NCBI GenBank assembly: GCA_947588875.1
Contig: CANPZK010000003.1
Span: 1 to 47,378 of the forward strand
DNA from: an uncultured Clostridia bacterium
GTDB lineage: Bacteria > Bacillota > Clostridia > Oscillospirales > Acutalibacteraceae
Length of the DNA stretch: 47,378 nt
Direction of reading: 5' to 3'
Numbering within the stretch: position 1 is the stretch's first letter; every line of letters starts with the position of its first letter. Made by a program: the position numbers and the translations under genes. The notes under the pieces were generated by a model, which saw only the letters and a list, made by a program, of their open reading frames with translations, was not told the origin of the DNA and did no database searches. Below, piece by piece: positions 16,051 to 27,200 of the stretch.

Positions 16051-16311
16051 TTAAAGTATCATATTCATAACAAGCAGAAGCGTGACTCCGGGTATCCCCC
16101 CTACCGCCGCTCCGCACAGGCTGAGTATGCTCACAGGCAGAGCCACCCCCGTAAACCCCGAGGTCAAATTCACCGCCGCAAGCGCTATAAGCCCGCTCGC
16201 CATGGTGAGCGCCGCCTTGCGAAACGGCTTTTTCTCACGCGAAGCCGCCTGAATTATCAGAAAAATTAAAAATCCTGCCCCGAGTATTATCCACACAAGC
16301 CAATGCTCCAT
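16051..16311 (-). CDS. bofA: Pro-sigma-K processing inhibitor BofA family protein
   Basis: 86-residue membrane protein with two or three hydrophobic segments (about 5-22, 36-56 and 58-86) and the family ending GGIPGVTLLLVMNMIL. In Bacillus, BofA holds the SpoIVFB protease inactive in the outer forespore membrane until sigma-K is needed. Presence fits a spore-forming ancestry, but BofA homologues also occur in lineages whose sporulation is unproven. It follows ilvD on the same strand. The ATG has AGGAGG eight bases upstream, and that site lies in the 3' arm of a strong hairpin. Confidence 0.85.
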   Translation of the reverse strand: MEHWLVWIILGAGFLIFLIIQAASREKKPFRKAALTMASGLIALAAVNLTSGFTGVALPVSILSLCGAAVGGIPGVTLLLVMNMIL

Positions 16312-16317
16312 ATTTAA

Positions 16318-16353
16318 AACCTCCTGCTTACAGTAAATTGTATGCAGGAGGTT
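16318..16353 (-). terminator. Hairpin between ilvD and bofA that contains the bofA ribosome site
   Basis: A perfect 10-bp stem AACCTCCTGC/GCAGGAGGTT, extended inward with one mismatch, followed by TTTAAAT. It resembles a short intrinsic terminator for ilvD, yet its 3' arm is the AGGAGG of bofA. In any read-through RNA the site would be paired and bofA translation reduced. Confidence 0.65.
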
Positions 16354-16395
16354 CTTTTGTTATGTTAAGTATATGGACAAATTACGGCTGAGCAA

Positions 16396-18054
16396 TTATT
16401 CAAGAACCGCGCCGGTACAGCCGGAGGAAACGAGCTTTGCGTACCTTGAAAGATACCCTGTCTTTATCCTCGGCTCCTTCGGAGTCCAGCTCTTTCTTCT
16501 CGAATCAAGCTCCTCGTCCGAAACGCAAATTTTGATTGTGTTCGCGGGAATATCTATCTCGATCGTATCGCCCTCTTCTATAAGAGCTATATTTCCGCCC
16601 ACGGCAGCCTCCGGCGAAACATGGCCGATAGCCGCACCTCTCGTCGCGCCGGAAAATCTTCCGTCGGTTATCAGCGCGACGCTGTTTCCAAGCCCGCTGC
16701 CCATGATGGCGGAGGTCGGGTTGAGCATTTCCCTCATTCCGGGGCCGCCCTTAGGTCCCTCATAGCGTATAACAACTACCTCGCCCGGGTTGATTTTGCC
16801 GTCGTATATGGCGTTGAGCGCGTCCTCCTCGCAGTCGAACACCCTCGCCCTTCCGCTGTGGTGCATCATTTCGGGAGCAACCGCCGAACGCTTTACAACA
16901 CAGCCGTCCGGCGCAAGGTTGCCCTTGAGCACGGCTATGCCGCCCGTTTTGCTGTACGGATTGTCTATCGTTCTGATGATTTCGGTATTTTTTATCTCGC
17001 AGTCTGCTATGTTCTCGCCCACGGTTTTGCCGGTGCAGGTCATAATATCGGTGTGCAGGAGATCGAGCTTTGTCAGCTCGTGCATAACCGCGTAAACTCC
17101 GCCGGCCTCGTTAAGCTCCTCCATAAAATGCTCTCCCGCGGGCGCGAGATGGCAGAGGTTCGGCGTTTTTGCGGATATTTCGTTTGCAATGTCAAGGTGC
17201 AGATCTATTCCGCACTCGTGCGCGATCGCCGGCAGGTGGAGCATACTGTTCGTACTGCACCCGAGCGCCATGTCCACGGTTAGAGCGTTCTCAAACGCCT
17301 CGAGAGTCATAATATCTCTCGGTCTGATGTTTTTGTTGTACATATCCATTACAGCCATGCCGGCGCGCTTGCCAAGGCGTATTCTCTCAGAGTAAACCGC
17401 CGGTATGGTTCCATTGCCCTTGAGTCCCATTCCGAGAACCTCGGTAAGGCAGTTCATGCTGTTCGCGGTGAACATACCGGAGCACGAGCCGCAGGTCGGA
17501 CAAGCCTTATTTTCATACTCGCAGAGCTTCGCGTCGTCTATCTCTCCGACCTTATAGCGGCTCACCGCCTCGGATACGGTCGAATAGCTTATCTTCTCGC
17601 CGTCAACAACGCCGGCGAGCATGGGGCCGCCGCTGACAAAGACAGTCGGAACATTTATCCTCGCCGCCGCCATCAAAAGTCCGGGTACGTTTTTGTCGCA
17701 GTTCGGAACCATTACAAGAGCGTCAAGGGCGTGCGCCTTTGCCATAGCCTCGGTCGAATCGGCTATCAGCTCTCTTGTAACGAGCGAATATTTCATACCC
17801 TCGTGTCCCATCGCCAAGCCGTCGCAAACGGCAATAGCCGGAAATACGAGCGGTACTCCGCCCGCCATTGCTACTCCCTGCTTTACAGCCTCGACGACCT
17901 TGTCTATATTCATATGTCCCGGGACAACGTCGTTCTTTGAGCTTACGATTCCAACAAGCGGCTTGCCTATTTCCTCATCGGTCAAGCCGAGAGCGTGTAA
18001 AAGCGTCCTCTGCGGGGCGGCGTTTACACCTGATTTTAAAACATTGCTTTTCAT
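16396..18054 (-). CDS. ilvD: Dihydroxy-acid dehydratase
   Basis: Cytosolic lyase of valine, isoleucine and leucine synthesis, converting 2,3-dihydroxy-acids to 2-keto acids. The 552 residues match the family. Iron-sulfur ligands include Cys119 in NCDKN and the cysteines of [11 protein letters not shown] near 190. The position that is Cys in [2Fe-2S] enzymes reads VPGH (near 44-47), as in the oxygen-sensitive [4Fe-4S] E. coli type. The C-terminal [10 protein letters not shown] is the family signature. The ATG has CGGAGA upstream and a strong promoter. No other branched-chain gene is next to it. Confidence 0.96.
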   Translation of the reverse strand: MKSNVLKSGVNAAPQRTLLHALGLTDEEIGKPLVGIVSSKNDVVPGHMNIDKVVEAVKQGVAMAGGVPLVFPAIAVCDGLAMGHEGMKYSLVTRELIADSTEAMAKAHALDALVMVPNCDKNVPGLLMAAARINVPTVFVSGGPMLAGVVDGEKISYSTVSEAVSRYKVGEIDDAKLCEYENKACPTCGSCSGMFTANSMNCLTEVLGMGLKGNGTIPAVYSERIRLGKRAGMAVMDMYNKNIRPRDIMTLEAFENALTVDMALGCSTNSMLHLPAIAHECGIDLHLDIANEISAKTPNLCHLAPAGEHFMEELNEAGGVYAVMHELTKLDLLHTDIMTCTGKTVGENIADCEIKNTEIIRTIDNPYSKTGGIAVLKGNLAPDGCVVKRSAVAPEMMHHSGRARVFDCEEDALNAIYDGKINPGEVVVIRYEGPKGGPGMREMLNPTSAIMGSGLGNSVALITDGRFSGATRGAAIGHVSPEAAVGGNIALIEEGDTIEIDIPANTIKICVSDEELDSRRKSWTPKEPRIKTGYLSRYAKLVSSGCTGAVLE

Positions 18055-18114
18055 AGTTTTATCTCCGTTTCCTGCCGCGCGGCGGCAAAAATATATTAAT
18101 TTTAATCAATGCCT

Positions 18115-18143
18115 ATTATATCACATACGGCGAGCTATTTCAA
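18115..18143 (-). promoter_or_regulatory. Sigma-A promoter of ilvD
   Basis: TTGAAA and TATAAT with a 17-bp spacer on the minus strand, about 60 bp before ilvD. The leader includes a short GC hairpin (TGCCGC/GCGGCA). No T-box or leucine-type attenuator is visible. Confidence 0.75.
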
Positions 18144-18178
18144 CAGCAAGCGCGCTTTGCCTGCCTGCGCCTATAAAT

Positions 18179-18204
18179 CGGGCGCGGTCGAATGACCGCG
18201 CCCG
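18179..18204 (-). terminator. Hairpin after the giant protease gene
   Basis: A perfect 11-bp stem CGGGCGCGGTC/GACCGCGCCCG with a 4-base loop, about 37 bp beyond the stop of the 22-kb gene and before the ilvD promoter. On the minus strand the following T content is weak (GATTTATA), so termination may be partial. Confidence 0.6.
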
Positions 18205-18241
18205 CGCTTGTGCGTTTGCGTTATTTATTTGTTCGAGTCTG

Positions 18242-21200
18242 TCAGCCGCTTACAGCGTCGGTCACTGCCTGTTCAAGCATAAATATCGGTTCCGTCACGC
18301 CGGCTATTACACCCTCGGTGAACATCTCGGCGTCCGTCGCCGCTTCAGCCGCAGCGCCGTATCTTGTTTCCCTGCTCGGAACAGCTTCCGCCGCAGTCGG
18401 GTCTGTCTCGGCAGCCGCTGTTTCCGTCGGCATCGCCGCCGTCGGGGCTGGCGCTGTCGGAGCGGTTTCGCTCGGTACGGTTTCAAGCGGCTGGGTCACA
18501 ACGGCGTCGGTCGGGTCGAACGCCGCGCCTCCCATCAGGAGCGTCTGCTGTATTGCCGACTCTTTGAACGAGAAAGTATCGGTTTCTTTCAAAGCGTTTC
18601 CTGTTCCCTGAAGCCTCGGAAGTCCGCCCGATTCAACCTTTGAGAGATCCCACGTCGCCGTATTCCATTTAAGCGTTGCGGTAAAGAAGCCGCTGTTAAT
18701 ACCTGCAACACCCACCGGCTTAATGGTATTCTCGCCGATATTGCCTCTTTCCTTTGACGGTCTGCCCGGATACTCCTCAACCTCATAGTTGTTTTTGTAT
18801 CCGCTATTTATCAATCTCAGGTCGGTGTTCGGGTCGAACTTGAATCCGCCTGTTGCAACCGAAGCGAAAGCGACGTTGTTTTCGAGCTTTGCGCTCGTTC
18901 TCGCCGTTCCGATAAATCCGCCGAGGTTAGACGTGTTTGTCACACTGCCGTGCGAATAGCAGTTTGTTATCGTCGGATTTTCAGTGTAGCCCACGAAGCC
19001 GCCTATATAGCTCCTGCCGTGGAGTACAGCGTTTGCGCTGTAACAGTCGCTGACCTCAACGTTCTTTAGCTCTCCTATGAAGCCGCCGATTGAATCAGCC
19101 GTGCCGCCTATATTTACCGCGGCGCTGCTGCTCGTCGTGATTTTGCCTCCCTTGTCGGCGTTGCCCACCAAGCCGCCGAGCTTCGTTATAGCCGTTATGG
19201 TTATATCGCGCGCATAGCTGCCGCTCAGCGTAGAGCTGCTTGTCGTGCCGTCGTCGAGTACCGTCTGCAACGAGGTGAGATTGCCGACGAGTCCGCCGAT
19301 ATTGTTTCTCGCGTTCTCAATCTTAACAGTCTCCGCAGACGCGGACTCTATTGCCGTATCTATCGCGTTGCCTATCATTCCTCCGGCGGAGTTCTTAGCG
19401 TCTATCGTGGTGACATTTGAAATCTTTATGCCTGTCACCTTCGACGCGTTCGCCTCGCCGATAAGTCCGCCTATGCAGTCCGAGGTTCCCTTTACGTTTA
19501 CATTATCAATCGTGCCGCCGGTCACAGTGCCGTTTACAAGGTTTCCGACTATGCCGCCGACGTTCTTGCCGCCGCTTACGTTCAAGCCGTTCGCGTCGAT
19601 ATTTGTAAACGTCGAGTTGGACGCGCTGCCGAAGAGTCCGCCCGCGTTGTTCTTGTTGCCGGAATCGACCGTGACATTTTCGAGCTTCACTCCCGAAACA
19701 GTCACCTTATCGACTGTTCTTGAAAGCGCTCCCGCGCCCTCGTAATTGAGAGCGATATTCGCGTTTGAAACGGTCAAATCCTTTATCTCAACTCCCTCGC
19801 CGAGGGTTCTGAACAGCGGCCTTGAGAGATTCTCGAGCTTATACTGATGTCCGTCTTTGCCCTGAACCGAGCCTAAGAAGGTCACGCCGACAACGCTTGT
19901 GCCTGAGTTGTATGCCGAGAAGTCAAGGTCTTTATCAACTATCACCTTGGCGTACTTGTTCTTTGTTATCTGATCTACAAAGTCCTTCGCCGTGGATACG
20001 TGAACCTCAACATTATCTTTGTCTTTATTTTGGAATATCTCTCCTCTGAAGTCGTCGGTGTTCTTCTTGAGCAGGAGATAATACTTCTTCTTTGCCGCCA
20101 AAGCATTTTTAGCCAAACGCGACTTTGTCATATCCTGAGCGTCGAGAATCAAAGCCTCTTTGAATTCCTCTACAACCTCGTCGGCGTTGATGTAAGAAAT
20201 TTCATCTCTGTGCTTCATTATCTTCTCGTACTCGCCTGTCTTGAACTCCTCAAAGGTCTTGTAATGGTCGCCGACCTTATCGGATATTGCTATGAGCGAA
20301 TTCAAATCGCCGTCGTATATTTTTCCGCAGTACTGAACGAATCCGTCGTCATAGCCGGCGTATCCGAGCATTGCGTATGCGAGGTAATGGAACGTCGGAT
20401 TAGAGGCTATTCCCGAGGTCGTGCTGTGTACGTCGTACCAGCGCACATCATAGATGGACTGCGAAATTCCGCTCGCCAAAATGAGCTTATTCTTCGTCAG
20501 ATCCTCAACCTTGCTTAGATTCATTCCCTCTATATCGGCTTTAGATACCGTCGATATGGACGGCGAGTTTGGAGTGCCCTTGATTGTGGTCGCCACAGCC
20601 GCCTGCTGGTCGGAGTTAAGCTCCAGGAACGCCTCGCCCATGAGATAATCGAGGAAGTACGTCGTCTGGAACATCTTCTTGTAGAAGTCGTTTATCTTCG
20701 TGTAGGAGTTGATTCTCTCCGGAGTCAGGTTGCCGCTATATGTGGAGTTATCATCGTAGTAGTACATGCCGTTTAGCTGCGGGCTGCCGTCGTCAAAGGT
20801 CTGTGTGAAGAAGCCAGTGGTGTAGTCCTCGGCTCCTGTTCCCGACTTTCTGCCGTAGCCCTTGAAGTAGAGCGGGCCGTCCTGATTATGGGCAGCCTCG
20901 TGGCTGTAAAGGAGCATATTGCCGAAGTAGTTGCCCTGTCCGTACCAAATATCTCTGCCGCCCGCAACAGCGTAGTTCGCGGCATGGTAATAGTTCACGC
21001 CGAGCGGAACGGCGAACCACTTCATATGAGGCTCATTCGTCGTATTGCTCGCGAATACTCTGTCCTTGGCGTCAGCCGACTCGTAAACCCTTGTGCTGTC
21101 GTATAAATAGTCATCCTTAGAGTTGAACAGCGCCACAACGTCCGTATTGCTCAAAACTCCGAGGAACATATTGTAGTACGTCTTCATCAGCTTTGCCTGA

Positions 21201-24200
21201 CTGTCCATACTCTTGTTAAAGCTCTCCATCTGAGCCGGATCCTCCGGGTCTCTTATGTAGTTCCTCACGGAGCCGATCGCCATCATAGTCGGATAAGAAA
21301 TAATGTACGTCGACTTATCCGGCATATTGAGCAACGGGAGTATATTCTGCGGGCGCACGCTCAGGTGCTCCCATGCGCGGTACTTGATTTCGTCGTATTT
21401 TATGTTTACGCCCTCGATTTCATCCATCTTCACTTCGCGCATTACGCCGTTGAAGTTGTCTGTGAACCAGTCGTTTACATCGGCGTTTTTATATTTTTCC
21501 GTCGAGGATATGAAGTAATCGAGGAACTCCGGCAGGGTCTTTATGCCCGTGTAGGAGCTGATATATCCGCTGTAAAAATCGTGAGTTCCGTTCGGCCTCA
21601 TTGTGCTTCCCGGGTTGGACAGCAGCGCCGAGGTGAGAGCGTCAAGGTTCATAGTGTCGTTGAATATGTCGCCCTTGAACATCAGCATATCAGCCATGCT
21701 GAACTGCTCTATATCAAAGCTGTACCAGCGCATGAAGTAGTTGTAAGCATACAGCATATTGAGCAGCTTATTGTTGCTTGTAAGCTCGGAGCGTATCGCC
21801 GTGTTGATAACCGAGTCGCCGGTCGTGACGGAGTAATTGCCGTTTGCAAGCACCTTTATGACAAAATCTCTGAGGTTTTCTCTCGTTCCGAGCTCCTCGT
21901 CGTAGTAGTACTTGTAGGTGTCGGGGTCTCTGTTCGGGGTGATCGGGTCGAGAGCCTTGCCGTAGCTTCCCATAGCGGGCAGCTCGTCGATGAGCTCGTC
22001 GATTATCGGCGAATCCGAATCTATAACATAGTGATTATATGTATATTTCAGATTGAGCTTCGGTATATCGTAGCAGGCGACGTTTCCGAAGTAGATGTCA
22101 AAGCTCACGTCGTATGTCTGTGTTGACAGGTCGTCGTAAACAATTGTTATCTTCGAGAGCTTGTCGTAATTCTCGGTATCGAGAACATAAACTATATTTC
22201 CGTCAGAATCGTAAGGAATAACGCCGTTGACTCTCTTTGTGTTGAGGTCGTCGCCGGTCTGTATATGCTTCGCCGCGTCGTCAATTATATAGGACGCGTC
22301 GTAGAACGGCATGAGCTTATATAGGTTGTTGTACGCGACCTCCTTGCTCGGGTCGTAATTCGTGTTATCCTTGATCCTCTCCTGGCTCGGAACATACGGC
22401 GCAAAGCTCAAATTGCTCCTGAGCGTCGGAACCTTTGTCGCGGACGCGCCGCTTAAATCCCAAATCTTCGGGTCAAGCTTCAATTCATTCTCATAGAAGC
22501 TCTCGCTGAGCTTACTGCTCTCTATCGTCTTTACGGCTTTATTATCATTATTGTTGCCCGGAACGTCGGAGAGCTGATAGTTATTGTCGGAATTTGTGCC
22601 TATGGTATTTCCGAATACCTTGCTCGTACAGCCGTTGTTCTTTGTTGCTATGGCTATGTTGTTTTTGAGCGTCGCCCCGCCGCACGAGCCGACTATGCCG
22701 GCGTTTTTCTCGTTGATATACATGGAGAGCGACATATTGGAAATACAGTTTTCAACGGTCGAATATTGATCCGCAGAGCCTGCGATTCCGCCGTTGCCCC
22801 ACCAGCCGGTGGTGGCTATGCCCTCGACATAGCAGTTTGAAACCGTCGAGTTTTTAAGCTCGCGAACCATACCGCCCGCGAGGTGCGTCAGGTAAATGTG
22901 ACCGAGCGTGAGGTTTGTAACGCTGGATTCCTCAATCTTGGAGTTATCCTTTGCGTCTCCGACCATACCCGCCATTGAGCCGTAGCCCGAGGTCGTGTTG
23001 CCGTATGACGTAGTTTTAACGTTGCTTATATGAACGCCCTTGACGGTCGTCTTGGAAATTGAATTTGCAAGCGGCGCTCTCGCTCCCTGGAGCGAGGTAA
23101 GAGTCACGTTTGTGAGGTAAAGATTATTGATATTCGCGCTTTCAACCGAGTCAAACAGCGGCTTTGAAAGGTTGCTTATCGTGTAGCCGTTGCCGTTTAT
23201 GGTTCCCTTGAACGTCGTCTTGCCGAAGTAGGTCGAATCGTCGGACACATAGGTTGAAGCGTCGTAGTTCTTGTCAAGCGTGAACGTATCGTTCGGCTTC
23301 TCCCTCATTCTGCGCAGCAAGGACTCAAACGAACCCCCGTATGAGTAGCTCTTGCCGGAGATGTACTGATATTCTATCTCGATATATTCCTTATTAGCCG
23401 CCTGACCCTCGGAATAGTCCACAGCGCCCTCATAGCTTACTTTCAGCACGAGCTTGTCGCCCTTTACCTCAGTGCTCTCGATATTCGAGTAGAACGACGG
23501 GAGGTTTTCCATATCCACGCGCACTACATAATCCTTGAGGTTGCTCTGAATATCGTCGAGGTCCACAACGTCTATCTGCGTGTTCTTGCCGTTTTCAACC
23601 TTGAACAGCTTAACGTCGAGAATATCCTTCATCTCAATGGCTCTGCTGTCCATCGAAACCTTCTTCTTGTAGATCTCCTCGTCCTCTCTTACGTCCTGAT
23701 TTTCAATATCTCTCGTGTAGTCCGCCTTTATGCTCACGTCATATTTTCTGCTGTCGTTCGTGTTGAACTTGATTTCGTTCGTCTTGTTTGGCTCAATCGT
23801 AGTCGTTGTAACCGTTTCGTTCGTGGAGGAATCGGTTATTGTAACGTCGAGCGTATCGCCTATGAGCGAATCATCGTCGTCCTTTACGGTCACGGAGAGA
23901 GTCATTGATTTGTCATCGCTCGTTGAGCTGAATTTCTGAACGGACACCTTATCCTTGCGTATTTCTATCGTCGCGGGAGCGCCAACATTTGAAGCGTCGA
24001 GCGTCTTGCCGTTTTCAAGGATAACGCTGTCTATCTTCAAATCCGTTTCGCCGGCGTTGGTAAGTCCCTTTATCCTCGTTTTATATGTTCCGTCCTCGTT
24101 TTGAGTCGCGTCGTACTCGCTGCCGTTTACAACAACTCTGTCAACTCCCGCCGGAGTTTTATTTGTGCTTTCAAACGTCATATCTATCGAAGCGCCCTTG

Positions 24201-27200
24201 TCAAAGAAACGCTCCTCATCGCCGTTTGCGTCTACCGCCTTGACGTTTGAAACGGTCAGACCGTAATCGTCGAGCACCTTAAACGGCACTGCCTTTCCGC
24301 CGTCGAGAATACTCTCGTTGTGCAGGTTTTTATCCGTCGGCTCGTTTTCAAGCTCGTTTGTATCGAGGTCATAATTGCCCAATACGTCAAGCGTAAGCTC
24401 CTGATCCTTCGGAATGTTTTTAAATGTCAGCGTGTTTTCGCCGGGGATTATGTTGAGCGAATTGCCGTTTACGGTCGCTGTTCCCGCGCTGTTTTCAACA
24501 AGAGCGCCGTCCGGGTCCTCGACGTTAAAGCTGAACTTCGCTGTGTTGGCGGCGGGATCGTCCTCGAGCTTCATTCCCGTAACGTAAGGCGCGTCCTTTA
24601 AAACGTCTACCTTGTCGGTCGGCTGGAGGTTGTAGCCTCCCTCGCCGTTCTCGTCGGGATCCTTCTTTGCGAGATTGTAGGTCTTGCTGCTCAGGATTAT
24701 GTCAGTCGCGGTGTATTCGTAAACGCCGCTGTTTGTCGGCGCGGGCATTACAAATTTATACCAGTCGCCGTCCTGCGAGCTTAAATCCACCTGCTCGCCG
24801 TTTATCTTCATTCCGATTATCTCAATGCCCGCAGCAAGGTTGTGCGCCATCTGATAACCGAGCACAACGTCGCCGCCCTTGTCGGGGTAAGGATTATCGA
24901 CGAGATGGTCGCGTATTACAACGCGCTCCGCCGAGCTTATCGACGCGGTCGAGAGAGTATTTGTGTAATAGTTTCCTCTGCCCTCCGGGTCAAATTCCGC
25001 TATTACCTCGAGCTTATACTGGCTCGTCATAGGCATCTTCTTGTCAAAGACTACGCTCGTTGTTTCCTGTACCTCGTTTTTGCTCAGGAACTTTTCGTCG
25101 AGCACCCTGTTGTTTGCCGCCTTGAGTCTGAAGCGCAGGCGGTTTATCGTATTGTCGGGGTCGGAGAGGGTAACGGACGCGTTTACGCAGTCGTTTATAA
25201 CGTCCTCCTTGAGGGTAGTCTTTACAGCCTCGGGATATTTGTTTACTATTGTGTAATCGCTGAACCAATCGAGGATAAGCTCTTCGCCGTTATCGAGAAC
25301 GAGCGATTCATAGTAAACGTTCGTGAGTCCCTTTTCATACGACCAGCCGTCTATCCAGGCGATATAGTCCAGTCTGCCCTCGTAATCATACGGAATCAAC
25401 ATTTCATCATATTCCTTCTCGGAATATGAGCCGTCAGGCTGTTCTCTGAGCTTTGCGAGTTTTATTCTCGTTATATTTGTGCCCTGCTTGATGCTGTTCA
25501 TATTGACATAGAAGCAGAATGGCATTCCGTCCTGGAACAGTTCAACAGGCAGGAGCGATGCCTTGAGGTTGTAGCCCTTCTTGATTTGCAGTCTCTTTTC
25601 AAGTCCGAGAACATTGTCATTGAGCAGGCTTGCGTCCTTGACCTCTTTCTCAGCATCAGCATACATATTGTATGAAGCCTTGATGATAACCTGATATATG
25701 CCCTCGGGATACTTGCTCTCGTCGCTCAGGTCGAGGTCTACCTTTTTGCCGTTTGTCAATTCTTCGGTGTACACTACATCGTTTGTATTTTCCTTTTGAA
25801 TCGTCAATACAGCCTTGCTCGTCAATGCGCCGTCGGGGTCCGAGAATGTGAACTTGAGGTACGGAGTATCCGCCGTGCCGCCGTCGTCGTAATCCTCAAC
25901 GCCCGGCTTTGCCTTGAGTATGGTTACCTCTCTCGTTTTGTAATTTACGTCGGACTCGTTGTTGCCGTAGTAAATTCTTGATACGGTGAACGGAGCCTTT
26001 CCGGCTGTTTCCGGAGTTATAACGTCCGCAAAGTAGATGCTGCCCTTGTCGGTCGGTCTGTCCTTGCTTACGTTGTAAACCTCGTTGTTAATTACCATTC
26101 GGGTAGCGTCCCACTCGGTGTTGTCGGCAATTTCAAAGGCAACTCTGATCTTCTTGTTTTTCTCGATGGTTTCGCCGACCTCGTCGCCGCCCATATCCTC
26201 CTTTGAGGTTATGGAGTCGCTTAAAATATTAGCGCTTATCTTGACGGTTGAAACAGCGGTTCCGATAGTTTCGTCGCTGTGCTCCTCGCCGTCCGCCGCG
26301 TCATAGCCGCCGAGTACGTTTACGTTAAAGTTGTAGGCTGTGGATATATCGGCGAGTTTGAGCCTATCCCTATATTTGCCATCGGCGGTGAGAGCAAGCT
26401 CCTTCTCGTCTATTGTGTCTATCGTGGTGTTGCCGTACACCTCGTTGAACGTGCTCTTTGTGAGCGAGGTTGAAGCCTCTGAAAGAGTGTTGTCGTTATC
26501 CACTATATTGAAGCTGAAATATACGTCGTCCCCGCTTACCTCAACCTCAAAATTCTCGACCGTCGGCTTGTTCTTGAAGATTACAAAGGAGACGTTCTGC
26601 TCGCTGAGGTCGTACTCTATTCCCGTTTCGATATAGAACTTGGTCAGCCTTATCTCCTGTCTTTCGTCCTCCTTGCCGAAGTACGGAAGATCATTTACCG
26701 TATATACGCCGGTTTTCTCGTCGTATTCGGCGTAGTACTCCTGATCCTGACCCTCGATGTATATTCTCTCGATGTGGTGCTTGTCGTCGTCGTCCGCCGT
26801 AAAGGTTATGTCGGCTGTCTTTTCATCTCTGTCTACGCTTATCGCCTTTATATCCCTTATGACAACGTTGTAATCGACCTTAAGCTCCAGCAGCTCATCG
26901 CACATCTCTTTATCGGTCGTGCAGTTTGCGCTTCCCGCCTTTTTGTCGCTGTCGCGGTCATAGGTGAGCTTTATGACAACGCGATACTCAACGTCGTCGT
27001 CGAGGTCCTCGGGAATGTCAAAGCTCTGCGCGCCCTTCTTTTCAAAGGTGCATACGGTCTGCTCCTTCTCGCCGCCGACTATTAAAGCCTTGCCGCTGAT
27101 TAGAGCGTCGTCGTCGTCCAGAACATTGAACGTGGCTGTGTAATTCTCCGCGTCTACCGTGTAATCCATTATCTGCGGCTCGCTCTTGAGAACCTCTGTG

